A DNA stretch of 64,000 nt, from contig CAYMSF010000016.1 of assembly GCA_964392985.1 (NCBI GenBank), positions 1 to 64,000 on the forward strand, in the 5' to 3' direction. The notes under the pieces were generated by a model. That model did no database searches. It worked only from the letters and a program-made list of their open reading frames with translations, and had not been told where the DNA came from. The translations under genes were made by a program, and so were the position numbers. This document shows positions 9,036 to 17,357 of the stretch, one piece after another; within the stretch, counting starts at the first letter, position 1; every line of letters begins with the position of its first letter. Source of the stretch: CAYMSF01 sp964392985 (GTDB lineage: Bacteria; Verrucomicrobiota; Lentisphaeria; Victivallales; Victivallaceae).

Positions 9036-10237
9036 TTCAAAATTACCGGCAGATTTTAGAAAACATCCTGACCAGGCATCCCCGACTAATTAAACCATTG
9101 AAAAAAGTATGTGCCGCGGTGAATGCCGGGCAGCATACCGTCACAGTCGGCGAATGCAGGGAGTTTGATCGTACTTGCATGAATGAGCTGTTTCCGGGAG
9201 CAATTTCCCTGCGCGGAGACAAATTCATTTTGGATACTGAAAGTCTTAAGCGTCGAATACCTGGATTTGATTCATGGATTGAAGCCGCAACAACTCTGGC
9301 AGGCACAGATAAAATACCTAAAGTTGATTTATCTGTGGCAGTTGATGAAATCATTACCGGATTGAAATACAAATTTCCACGAATGGCATCTATTGAAGTT
9401 TTAAAACAGAATGTCAGGGAGTTGAAAAGCGACATTACCCGTGACGGCAGAGAGCCCGCAGTAAAGAGAATTTATGACGCCTTGAATGTGGTTAAATTTC
9501 TCAAAGGCAATGTACAACCTTATAGCGCATCGAAACTTGGGGCGGAATTCTGCGGCGGCAGCAAACTTCTTCGTAAGGGAACACGTTTGCGCTATTGGAC
9601 CGCTTTATTGCTTGCCGCAGAACTTGGACTCGGTGAAACCGATGGGGAAGAATGCCTGAAGCGTTGCGGACTTCTAGAAAACTTGACTGCTTCCTTTCTG
9701 ACCGTTTTCGGACCTTTCGTTTACTATTGCGATGACATGAGATTTGACTGGATCAAGCAGTTATATTTAAGAAACGAATCGGCCATGTTGTCAATGGACA
9801 ATCTGCGGCAGATCAGCCGTATCACGTTTGAATGCCACGAACTGGAGAAAATAGTTCTTTGCGAGAATGAGTCCCCTTTCAATCAGTTGTTGCGGGAAAA
9901 CACGGCATCCGTTTATACCGCTGGTTTTCCGAACAGCGCCGTGAAAAAATTTATTTCAATTCTGGAAGGTGAATTTGAGCTTATGCATTGGGGTGATACT
10001 GACCCTGAAGGCTTGGAGATTGCCGCTTTGCTAAATAACATCAAACCCGTGAAGCTTTACCGATGCCAAATTGAAGACTGCAAACGACTGCAACATGCAT
10101 TGAAAGAGCTTGGTGCGAGGAAACATAAACGTGCCGTACAACTGCTGACTTCTTATAATTTCCCATTTAAAAAAGAACTGGAATTTACAATAAATAATGG
10201 CTGGCTGGAGCAAGAGGCGTGGATGCCTTTTGAATAG
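9032..10237 (+). CDS. jetD: Wadjet TOPRIM nuclease JetD
   Basis: A 401-residue protein with a C-terminal DUF2220-like TOPRIM region. The acidic motif HWGDTDPEG at about 319-327 provides the D-x-D metal ligands. The N-terminal half contains DNA-binding-like helical segments, as in JetD proteins (DUF3322-like region in type I). JetD nicks or cleaves plasmid DNA after JetABC extrusion has sensed a small circle. Its start overlaps the jetC stop by four bases. The operon appears complete, with no frameshift, so it is probably functional. Confidence 0.88.
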   Translation: MIQNYRQILENILTRHPRLIKPLKKVCAAVNAGQHTVTVGECREFDRTCMNELFPGAISLRGDKFILDTESLKRRIPGFDSWIEAATTLAGTDKIPKVDLSVAVDEIITGLKYKFPRMASIEVLKQNVRELKSDITRDGREPAVKRIYDALNVVKFLKGNVQPYSASKLGAEFCGGSKLLRKGTRLRYWTALLLAAELGLGETDGEECLKRCGLLENLTASFLTVFGPFVYYCDDMRFDWIKQLYLRNESAMLSMDNLRQISRITFECHELEKIVLCENESPFNQLLRENTASVYTAGFPNSAVKKFISILEGEFELMHWGDTDPEGLEIAALLNNIKPVKLYRCQIEDCKRLQHALKELGARKHKRAVQLLTSYNFPFKKELEFTINNGWLEQEAWMPFE

Positions 10238-10261
10238 GAAAATTAAGCGAAAGGTTTTGAC

Positions 10262-10381
10262 TTGAGCGAACTCGAAAAATTCAATGAATATTTTACAATA
10301 GACAGAGCGTTGACAAAGATGTGCGACCACCTGTCACCAAACTACACAACTGACTGGCAACAAATCCCGGGGGTGGAGTGA
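10262..10381 (+). pseudogene. 39-residue mini-ORF directly after jetD, possible gene remnant
   Basis: A TTG start at 10262 is preceded by GCGAAAGG and encodes 39 residues beginning LSELEKFNEYF and ending WQQIPGVE. It starts 24 bp after the jetD stop. I do not recognise it. It may be a genuine fifth small gene of the operon or the decayed start of a lost gene. Confidence 0.3.
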
Positions 10382-10535
10382 ACGGTCATTAATAGCAGAA
10401 ATGTTATTGATGACAGTTAAAAGCATAAGTTTTTTCCATTGGTCAGTTTAAGCAAGAACACGAATATAGTAATTGAAAGTGGCTTAATTGTGCTTATATT
10501 TTAATATTAAATGGTCAAATTATGAAAGGAAAATT

Positions 10536-10649
10536 ATGAATACTTTGATTATAACGGGATGGGGATGGAAAGATTATGGATATGCCGAAGATATATTTGT
10601 ACAGGCAGTAAGCAAAGCAATCATTAATCACTTGGTAATGCTCCCTTGA
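10536..10649 (+). pseudogene. Truncated 5' end of an unknown gene (37 residues)
   Basis: A strong ribosome site, AAAGGA at about 10525-10530, precedes ATG 10536. The product begins MNTLIITGWGWKDYGYAED, which reads like the start of a folded protein (beta strand, then a glycine/tryptophan loop), and ends abruptly at 10649. The next bases change in character. I read it as the N-terminal stub of a gene cut by the rearrangement that brought in the downstream glycan region. Confidence 0.4.
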
Positions 10650-10825
10650 CCAATCAATTTTTCAAAATGTGATTTTTATTTTACATTGAATTTTAGTGGC
10701 CTCTGCAAGTCGCGACTGGTTTGATTTTAAGCCTGTTTGGCATGTTCTGACACGTGGCTGAGACAATCGCAATTTAAACGCAGTTTCCATGCAAAATAAC
10801 GAATTTAAGCTAAGGAGACCCCTAT

Positions 10826-10972
10826 ATGGATGGGCTTTTTCTGCATATAACAACGCATAATCGTGCTAATTTTTTAAGCTATTATAAAAAGTGCGATTGG
10901 ACGCATAACACGGCAATGGCCATGTTATGCGACAAGCACCTTGGTACTGTGGAAAGCAGTATGAATTTATAA
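10826..10972 (+). CDS. Small hypothetical ORF, 48 residues
   Basis: ATG at 10826 has AAGGAG at 10812-10817. The peptide begins MDGLFLHITTHNR and ends TVESSMNL. No family is recognised. The coding sequence contains a 28-bp inverted repeat (10903-10930), which is unusual for a real gene and lowers confidence. Confidence 0.25.
   Translation: MDGLFLHITTHNRANFLSYYKKCDWTHNTAMAMLCDKHLGTVESSMNL
10903..10930. repeat. 28-bp inverted repeat
   Basis: GCATAACA at 10903-10910 pairs with TGTTATGC at 10923-10930. One mismatch then gives way to a further GGC/GCC stem and an AATG loop. There is no T-tract, so this is not a simple terminator; it could be an operator or recombination site. Confidence 0.7.
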
Positions 10973-11089
10973 CTGAGAAGTTTGCAAAATTTTCCGGCAC
11001 AATATATATTACTGCTAATTGAGGGGCGATAGATTGCCTTGGACACAATGTACGAGATTTGCAATTGGATGCCTATATAACGTTCGCCT

Positions 11090-11986
11090 GTGGAGGCCAC
11101 CGATACAATGAATGATCACATGAATGTGCACGAATCCAGTGAAGCAGATCCCCTAGGAAAGGACGACCGTGCTCGCTCCAATTTCGTCCGTGAGTTGGTA
11201 CAACGCTCTAATGAACCAGTCCGGGCGCCCGTAGCGCACCTAGCCACACCTCCCAGACGCATAGTGCAGTTCTGGGATGATCTTGGGCGATTGCCTCAGG
11301 ACGTTAAGAAGTGCATGGCGTCGTGGAAAAAACTCGAACAGTCCGGATTCGAGCTTCAGGTTTTTGACGAGAGCTCTGCGAGGGAATTTATCCGGATCCA
11401 CTTGGGTTCGAGATATGAGAAAGCCTTTGACAAGTGCTATCACCCTTCAATGAAGTCAGACTACTTCCGCTACTCCTACATCTTCGTGGCGGGAGGCTTC
11501 TATGTTGACGCTGACGATGTCTATCACGGAACGACAATCGATCACCTCTTCACGGATGGGCGATTGAAGCTTCAACCTTTCTGCTACGACATTGCGACAG
11601 CTCAAATGGTTCCGCCCTCTGTTTTCGTCAATCCGGGGGCGAACCAATTAAGTTGGATTTTCTACTTCAACACTACGCCTTTGATCGCGGTTCGCAATCA
11701 TCCTATTATAGAGCGTGCACTGTTGAACGCTACGACATCCCTTGAGCAAGAATCGAAAGGCGAGTTACCCGAAGTCCAGGCAACCACTGGCCCCGGCAAC
11801 CTCACCAAATCCGTATTCGAAGTGGTCGATGATGAAAGTCGCTCGGAGGAAGCACTGCTCGTTGTGCACGATTGGGAGAAGATTTCCACCAGTAAGTGGC
11901 CACTCAGTTACCGGAGTGATAAGAGAAACTGGAGGCTTTCGAATCAGCAAGCGTATCGGGCATCACGGCGCACGGAGGAGCAATGA
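11090..11986 (+). CDS. GT32-like glycosyltransferase (DXD sugar-binding)
   Basis: The protein shows the Gly_transf_sug/OCH1-like pattern. RRIVQFWDDLGRLP is a typical family entry motif, followed by KSDYFRYSYIF and GGFYVDADD near residues 122-143, which supplies the metal- and nucleotide-sugar-binding DXD. It should move a sugar from a nucleotide donor onto a glycan or lipid; acceptor unknown. The open frame begins with a GTG at 11090, but GGAGG at 11092-11096 points to the ATG at 11108 as the real start (292 residues). No signal or membrane segment is seen. The stop overlaps the next gene (ATGA at 11983). Codon choice and higher GC than the surrounding AT-rich genes suggest transfer as a block. 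Confidence 0.75.
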   Translation: MEATDTMNDHMNVHESSEADPLGKDDRARSNFVRELVQRSNEPVRAPVAHLATPPRRIVQFWDDLGRLPQDVKKCMASWKKLEQSGFELQVFDESSAREFIRIHLGSRYEKAFDKCYHPSMKSDYFRYSYIFVAGGFYVDADDVYHGTTIDHLFTDGRLKLQPFCYDIATAQMVPPSVFVNPGANQLSWIFYFNTTPLIAVRNHPIIERALLNATTSLEQESKGELPEVQATTGPGNLTKSVFEVVDDESRSEEALLVVHDWEKISTSKWPLSYRSDKRNWRLSNQQAYRASRRTEEQ

Positions 11987-14217
11987 ACTTGGCGCGCCCT
12001 TCACTAGCAACTGTCAGTCACGTTTTCCGATTATGGCTGACTCTTCGGAGGCTCCTGCCGAGGCGGAAGTGTCGAACATTCGGTGCCCAAGGTGCGGAGA
12101 AAGACCTTGGGATTGAGCAGGTCTATGTCATCAACCTCGACCGTGAACCGGGCCGCTGGTCCAAGATGGAGCAAGAGCTCAGGCATATATTGGACTCGTC
12201 GGGAGCTGAACTCTTGAGCCTGACTGAGCGACATGTCGCCGTCGATGCTAATGCATTCTCACAGGAGCCACCCAAGGATGCCGACATTGATCCGTTTTAT
12301 ACGCTTGGAGATCAGCTTTTTGTAGAACCCCAACCGTTAGTTCTTCCCACGCGGCTCGAACTAAATACTCAGATTCGAATGAGTCGGGCTGAGATTGCAG
12401 TCGCTCGCTCGCACATCAATGCTTGGAGGCAGGTTGCGGCGAGTAATCATGCGTACGTACTTATCCTTGAGGACGACGTATGGTTTCATTCCGGGTTTGC
12501 AAGATATCTGGACCAGGCGTGGGACGAAATCGTGGACGCGAGTGATAAGAAGGCAAGGTTCGACGTTCTTTATGTATCGTATCTCGAAGTGAAGCACGGT
12601 GCGCCAAAAACCTTTCTTTCAGAAAATGTTTTCCGCCCAGCGCGCGGGCTCTGGCATCTGTCCGGATATGTTCTCTCCCGCGAGGGTGCCGAGAAACTTC
12701 TTCGACAACTTCCTTGTCGCGGCCCCATTGATCTGTGGATAAATCACCAGTTCGAAGCGTTGGATGTGCGCGCGACTAAGCGGTCGATTATTAGCCAACG
12801 ACGTGACACCATATCCACCAACTCATATTCAATACTTCCCACACTCACTACGATTGGTGCGATCACTAGTGAAGGAGCATCCCTCTTTAACATCCGTCCA
12901 ACTGAGCAACCGGTGTTCGCTTTGGGGCCTGAAGGCTCCGGCCATTCATCGCTTGCAATGGCTTTGTCTATGCTCGGATACAGATGTTGCAGTGACCTCG
13001 AGACAATGCCAGATCCTGAACTAGAACGGCTTCTTGAGGGAAAAGGCGATCGGGTTTTTGACGCATATGTAAACATCGGTTCTTTGGACGCAAATGTCAG
13101 GGAAATCCGGAGTCGCTATCCGAAGGCAAAGTTTATTCTTACCGCAGACAAGGGCATCGCTGTAGATTACACTTTCCTCAGTGTTGAGGACAACCTCAAA
13201 GGAGCTGATGTCGTCGTGCTTGATCCAGAGGAACCAAATAAATGGCAAGTTGTTTGCGAACACCTAAGATGTGCGCCGCCAACTTGCTCCTTCCCTACGC
13301 TGAAAGACCTTGGTCAAAGACCAATTTTCGACGAAATCATTGAAGCTGACCAAGTCCCAAAATGCAAAAGGCCCAGGCATGATCAGTCACCATGGGTCGT
13401 TGAACCCCGTGACTGGTGGCAAGGCATTCGCTCCGTCCAGACAGAAGATAGGCAGACGTGCACTGGAACGCTCGTTAGAATCTGCGACTGTTTCGAATGT
13501 CTCGACACGAGACGCTGGCTTCTCAGAAGCGATACTTTCACTGACAATTTGGCGTTGTTTCGCCCTTCAAACGTCGAGTTCAGTTCTGTAGGGGCTACGC
13601 TTTCCGTCAGAAGGGAGCCCCTAGGCGTTCGAGACTATACCGCCGCTTCGTTATGCAGTCGGGACCAATACTTGTTCGGAAAGTTCGAAGCGATTATCCA
13701 AGCTTCAAATGTGCCAGGGGTGATTGCCGGATTCTTTCTCCACCGTAACTCACCACGACAGGAAATAGATATCGAGATTGCGGGGAATCGACCAGACCTC
13801 CTCTTGGTCAATGTCTTCTACAACCCAGGTGGCGAAGGAGCAAACTTTGACTATGGCTATAGAGGTGCTCCAAGCTATATTCAACTAGGGTTTGACGCAT
13901 CCAAAGCAAGCCACCGCTTCGCAATTGAATGGAGCCCGTGTGAGATCCGCTGGTTGGTTGACAATCATCTGGTTCATAGGCGCGCAATCTGGGATCCGAC
14001 GCCAATCCCGCACCTTCCAATGACGCTCCACGTCAACAGTTGGCTATCTCGTTCTACCAAACTTGCTGGGCGAATCAACAACCGACGGCTCCCAGCAACC
14101 ACAATAGTAGAATCAATCTCTTTGGAGGCAAATTCCGTTATTTCCTCGCTTAGGTCTGATTATCTCGGTGGTCAAGTTAGGCGGGATAGTTTTAACTCGA
14201 GTCAGCTAGCACAATGA
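11983..14217 (+). CDS. Fusion: GT25 glycosyltransferase + sulfotransferase-like domain + GH16
   Basis: Three modules are visible in 744 residues. Residues about 45-280 are a GT25 (LPS glycosyltransferase) domain: VYVINLDRE, RMSRAEIAVARSHINAW and ILEDDVWFH. Residues about 310-400 resemble a P-loop sulfotransferase: FALGPEGSGHSSLAMAL, then a RYPKAKFILT strand. Residues about 540-725 are a GH16 fold with the catalytic signature EIDIEIAG (about 595-602), EWSP and a W-rich end. GT25 enzymes add galactose or related sugars; GH16 enzymes cleave or transfer beta-glucans or galactans. The combination suggests building and trimming one glycan (inference). There is no secretion signal, so the GH16 part probably acts in the cytoplasm or only binds glycan. 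It overlaps both neighbours by four bases. Confidence 0.75.
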   Translation: MNLARPSLATVSHVFRLWLTLRRLLPRRKCRTFGAQGAEKDLGIEQVYVINLDREPGRWSKMEQELRHILDSSGAELLSLTERHVAVDANAFSQEPPKDADIDPFYTLGDQLFVEPQPLVLPTRLELNTQIRMSRAEIAVARSHINAWRQVAASNHAYVLILEDDVWFHSGFARYLDQAWDEIVDASDKKARFDVLYVSYLEVKHGAPKTFLSENVFRPARGLWHLSGYVLSREGAEKLLRQLPCRGPIDLWINHQFEALDVRATKRSIISQRRDTISTNSYSILPTLTTIGAITSEGASLFNIRPTEQPVFALGPEGSGHSSLAMALSMLGYRCCSDLETMPDPELERLLEGKGDRVFDAYVNIGSLDANVREIRSRYPKAKFILTADKGIAVDYTFLSVEDNLKGADVVVLDPEEPNKWQVVCEHLRCAPPTCSFPTLKDLGQRPIFDEIIEADQVPKCKRPRHDQSPWVVEPRDWWQGIRSVQTEDRQTCTGTLVRICDCFECLDTRRWLLRSDTFTDNLALFRPSNVEFSSVGATLSVRREPLGVRDYTAASLCSRDQYLFGKFEAIIQASNVPGVIAGFFLHRNSPRQEIDIEIAGNRPDLLLVNVFYNPGGEGANFDYGYRGAPSYIQLGFDASKASHRFAIEWSPCEIRWLVDNHLVHRRAIWDPTPIPHLPMTLHVNSWLSRSTKLAGRINNRRLPATTIVESISLEANSVISSLRSDYLGGQVRRDSFNSSQLAQ

Positions 14218-15839
14218 AAATTCTATCATTCAATCCGGGCCACGATGGCTCATTCGCTTATCTTGAGGACGGACATTTAGTAGCCTCAATTGAGGCTGAG
14301 AAGCACTCCCGTTATCGACACTCACCACTGTCCGTTCCGGATGTATTCAGCGTTTTCGGTGAACTCAAAGAAGTTCCCGACGTGCTTTGTAGAGGTGGCT
14401 GGTGGCCTAGCGACACGCATCTGTCTGAGCAGCACTTTCTTGCTGGATACCGTGGCGTCAGCAACAGCGACATTATAGTTGGTCAAAAACACCTATTGGG
14501 GAAAACGGTTGAATACTTTTCATCTTCCCACGAGCGTTCTCATCTTCTCTGTGCCTTTGGCATGTCGAATCTGCCCAAGGGCACTCCGTGCTATGCATTA
14601 CTTTGGGAAGGTGTGATCGGCTCATTCTACAAAATCGATTCCGAGCTGAACTTGACAAAGCTCGCCGATGTCATGCCTGAACCTGGACATCGTTATGCCC
14701 TGCTCTACGGTTTGGCGGATCCGACCTTTGATAAGATTGTTGCAGAATTCTCCCGATTTTCTGACGCGGGAAAGCTCATGGCTTTGGCTTCATTTTCGAA
14801 GCGAAGCAAGCCTTCGGATGAAGAGGAGAAAATCATCGCGTTTCTAATGCAGGACTGCTTGCACCTCAAGCCGAAGGAATGTGAGGCATTAAGGCATTGC
14901 CGACACTACAACGTAGGGCTGGATGATCCGGAGTTTCGTAACTTCGCAGGTATTGTCAGCAACAGAATATTCGATCGTTTTTATCAATTTGCCAAGTCGA
15001 ACATGAAGAGAGGTATGCCGTTGCTGATCACTGGGGGGTGCGGACTAAATTGTGACTGGAACACGAAGTGGAGGGAGACCAATCTCTTTTCCGATGTATT
15101 CGTGCCTCCTGTTGCCAACGATTCGGGCTCGGCCATCGGCACGGCGATTGATGCGCAGTTCCATTTTACAGGGAACCCTAAGATAGATTGGAATGTCTAC
15201 TCTGGTCTTGAGTTTATAGCCCATGACGCATTCGACACATCTTTGTTTGATGAGTACGAAACGAACTACACAATGGTTGCCGACATGCTGGCTAACAACC
15301 TAATCATCGGATGGGTAAATGGAAAATACGAAATTGGACCACGCGCGCTGGGCAATCGTTCGATTCTTGCTTCGCCATTCCAGGATAGCACTAGGGTGCG
15401 GCTGAATGAAATTAAGCAGCGCGAACAGTTTCGTCCGATTGCGCCCGTTTGCCTCGAAGAAGATGCTGTAAGATGGTTTGGCTGCAATCTCCCGAGCCCA
15501 TTTATGCTTTACACGCAGCTCGTTTCTACGGATGCGCTAGCTGCGGTGACACATGTCAATGGGACGGCGCGCATTCAAACGGTGTCCTCTATGACTAATA
15601 ATCATTTGCATGAGCTACTTATGGCATTCAAAGCACGTACCGGTTACGGTGTCTTGTGCAATACCTCCCTGAATTTCAAAGGAAGAGGGTTCATAAACAA
15701 TATAGCCGATCTCTCGGCCTATACGATAGAGCACAATTTGGACGGCTTTGTGATTGAAGGGCGAAGCTATATGTTGAAGTCGTCGACAAATTATCAGGCG
15801 TACTTGAAGATTTCAAACTCTATAGCTGGCCCGACGTAG
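14214..15839 (+). CDS. NodU/CmcH-family carbamoyltransferase
   Basis: A 541-residue protein with the two NodU-type domains. The N-terminal actin/Kae1-like part begins MKILSFNPGHDGSFAYLEDG and contains ITGGCGLN and PPVANDSGSAIGTA. The C-terminal domain contains the carbamoyl-phosphate-binding pattern KYEIGPRALGNRS, then REQFRPIAPV and NTSLNFKG. These enzymes make carbamoyl-adenylate and transfer the carbamoyl group to a hydroxyl of a sugar or antibiotic. With the two upstream transferases it probably O-carbamoylates the same glycan. The start overlaps the GT25/GH16 stop (ATGA at 14214), so the three genes form one translationally coupled operon. Length is close to the usual 540-600 residues. 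Confidence 0.88.
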   Translation: MKILSFNPGHDGSFAYLEDGHLVASIEAEKHSRYRHSPLSVPDVFSVFGELKEVPDVLCRGGWWPSDTHLSEQHFLAGYRGVSNSDIIVGQKHLLGKTVEYFSSSHERSHLLCAFGMSNLPKGTPCYALLWEGVIGSFYKIDSELNLTKLADVMPEPGHRYALLYGLADPTFDKIVAEFSRFSDAGKLMALASFSKRSKPSDEEEKIIAFLMQDCLHLKPKECEALRHCRHYNVGLDDPEFRNFAGIVSNRIFDRFYQFAKSNMKRGMPLLITGGCGLNCDWNTKWRETNLFSDVFVPPVANDSGSAIGTAIDAQFHFTGNPKIDWNVYSGLEFIAHDAFDTSLFDEYETNYTMVADMLANNLIIGWVNGKYEIGPRALGNRSILASPFQDSTRVRLNEIKQREQFRPIAPVCLEEDAVRWFGCNLPSPFMLYTQLVSTDALAAVTHVNGTARIQTVSSMTNNHLHELLMAFKARTGYGVLCNTSLNFKGRGFINNIADLSAYTIEHNLDGFVIEGRSYMLKSSTNYQAYLKISNSIAGPT

Positions 15840-15983
15840 GGTAACGGATTGACGTTCGACAATTGAAAGAAAAACATGAACGCGACAAATTTAGTAGGAT
15901 GAGAAAAGGCTTTGGATGACCTACGTAAAATCCGTCAGAACATCAATGTTCCTGAGAGACAGGGAAAGATGAGAACCGATTGG

Positions 15984-16040
15984 GCGAAACAAGTTGCTGG
16001 AGGCAACGCGCTACCGCGCGCCTCAGCTAAACGTTATGTC
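15984..16040 (+). other. attC-like recombination site candidate
   Basis: TTGCTGGAGGC (15994-16004) pairs imperfectly with GCCTCAGCTAA (16020-16030), with an unpaired base on one arm as in integron attC sites. An inner GC-rich stem surrounds CTACC. The right end ACGTTATGTC resembles the R' box around the G^TT cleavage point (16033). The left box (GCGAAAC) fits the RYYYAAC consensus poorly apart from the terminal AAC, so the site may be decayed or a coincidental hairpin. No integron integrase is in view. Confidence 0.35.
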
Positions 16041-16061
16041 TTAAAAAGAGGAGATATTGTA

Positions 16062-16199
16062 TTGGAATTATTAGATACTAATGCACTCGATAATATAAAA
16101 CTTTCGGGAAATATATTTGAAAGTAATTCAATGTCCCTAATATGGTTTTGGGGGTGTTTGGGCAATCTGAATAATATTGCCAAGAAACTCGAATGGTAA
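16062..16199 (+). CDS. Small hypothetical ORF, 45 residues, behind the attC-like site
   Basis: A TTG start at 16062 is preceded by GAGGAG at 16048-16053 with eight-base spacing, starting 27 bp after the G^TT point, as a cassette gene would. It encodes a 45-residue peptide beginning MELLDTNALDNIKL and ending NIAKKLEW. No family is recognised; it may be a truncated cassette gene. Confidence 0.35.
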   Translation: MELLDTNALDNIKLSGNIFESNSMSLIWFWGCLGNLNNIAKKLEW

Positions 16200-16420
16200 T
16201 GAGTGTTATTCCATTAGAAACGGTAAGGGCTGATGTAGTGGATACCCCATGTTAAAACCATGAACTGTAACTATAAATTGGTAATGAAAATAAATGATAA
16301 TAATATAAAAACTGATTTAATGGCTGAATGTCAAAGATAAAACTGAAGTAAGTTGGTAACGCGATGACTGGACATCAAGTCATTATTCTTTATATAAACA
16401 ATAAGATTGTAACTGTATCA

Positions 16421-16530
16421 TAATCCGTCAATAAACACCTGAATTAATCGAGTACCAATCGGGTGTATTTCAATGAGAATACAGCCATCAATATAGTTAT
16501 ATTAGTGAGGATGAAATCAATGTTATATTA
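16421..16530. repeat. Imperfect ~110-bp direct repeat, copy B
   Basis: Counterpart of 2502-2620. The identical 22-bp core lies at 16489-16510, and similarity extends on both sides: TAATCCGTCAATAAACACCTGA at the left, and GATGAAATCAATG-like sequence on the right. It lies about 190 bp beyond the 3' end of the Gp2-like gene, outside any ORF. Confidence 0.75.
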
Positions 16531-16721
16531 CAGATTCAAACATTCAGTAATTTGAATATTTAAACTATATCGGCAATGGATTAACGCCAGAGTATTCTGG
16601 AAATTAAAGTGACAACTGATATTAATGTTGCCAGGAATATAAGGGCTAAAACATACAGCATTTTTCCTCCCATGTCTAGTTAGTCTGAGTGTGTGTTCAG
16701 CATAACAAAATCAAAGATTCA

Positions 16722-17357
16722 TCACATTGATTTTTTATCATTATTCTTTGGTAGTCTGGATGAAAACAGTTCCCTTGATCCTGGTGGAGTATTGGACTTT
16801 TGATTAACTTTGGCAAGATAACTTGCCCATTCTAAGGTCTGGGCAACTTTGTTCTCATAGTCCGGATCATCTTTTCTCAGCATGATGCCGTTTCCCTGTT
16901 TATTGCCGTTTCTGTCTTTGGTACAATCTTCAACCAGACCCTCTGTAGCTGGAACTCCAAAAGCACTGGCAAAGGATTGATCAGCCTTGCCAATATGGTT
17001 ATGAATGGATTGAGTCTTCCTTCCATCTAGCCATAAACATACATGATAGTGTTGGCGTTTCTCTTTTGATTGTTCCCTTACAGCTACATAATGTGGGTCA
17101 AGACCTGCTCTGCTTAAGTTCTTGATGAAATTAGCTTGTCCACTACGGAAGGCTTCGTTGCTTAGGTCATTGTTCCCTTCTGGCATTCTGACGTCGTATC
17201 GGATGAATACAACCCTGTCGTTGGTCATGGCCTGAGCGGCAGTGTCTTCGATGGTCTTTAATATCTTCTTGTCACAACGCAAGCCTTTGTCTTTGTTGGT
17301 CAGAATCGGATGGTTGTTGAAGACTGGTTCATTGGTTGTAATTCTTTTTTTTGTCAT
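16722..17357 (-). CDS. Inovirus Gp2 / YagK-YfjJ-like replication protein
   Basis: A 211-residue basic protein. The motif QHYHVCLWLDGRK (about residues 102-114) has the histidine-hydrophobe-histidine pattern seen in Gp2/YfjJ-type proteins, and VVFIRYDVRMPEG upstream forms the expected first strand. Members occur in filamentous-phage, P4-like and other integrated elements, and are thought to act in element replication; a nicking role is an inference from the HUH-like residues. An AGGAGA site lies eight bases before the ATG at 17357. It is the last gene of a minus-strand module whose other members are helicases and DNA-binding proteins, supporting a satellite or plasmid replication role. Confidence 0.65.
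   Translation of the reverse strand: MTKKRITTNEPVFNNHPILTNKDKGLRCDKKILKTIEDTAAQAMTNDRVVFIRYDVRMPEGNNDLSNEAFRSGQANFIKNLSRAGLDPHYVAVREQSKEKRQHYHVCLWLDGRKTQSIHNHIGKADQSFASAFGVPATEGLVEDCTKDRNGNKQGNGIMLRKDDPDYENKVAQTLEWASYLAKVNQKSNTPPGSRELFSSRLPKNNDKKSM

Larger units (their letters stand above)
10650..11089. other. Gene-poor junction between the Wadjet and glycan modules
   Basis: About 440 bases. It holds a 48-residue ORF (10826-10972, beginning MDGLFLHITTHNRANF) with an AAGGAG site just upstream, and a 28-bp hairpin at 10903-10930 inside that ORF. No promoter was confidently located for the downstream operon. Confidence 0.4.
15840..16721. other. Gene-poor junction between the glycan operon and the replication module
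   Basis: About 880 bases. It contains an attC-like hairpin (15984-16040), a 45-residue ORF directly behind it (16062-16199) and repeat copy B (16421-16530). A longer frame (15912-16199) reads through the hairpin and is probably not a gene as such. Composition drops sharply to AT-rich after about 16040. Confidence 0.5.

Noticed and set aside
10903..10930. 28-bp inverted repeat as an attC site
   Set aside because: Too short and without the L boxes or extrahelical bases; kept only as an inverted repeat.
15912..16199. 95-residue ORF across the attC-like hairpin
   Set aside because: It starts at a weak TTG and reads through a hairpin; composition changes inside it. The shorter ORF at 16062 has the ribosome site.
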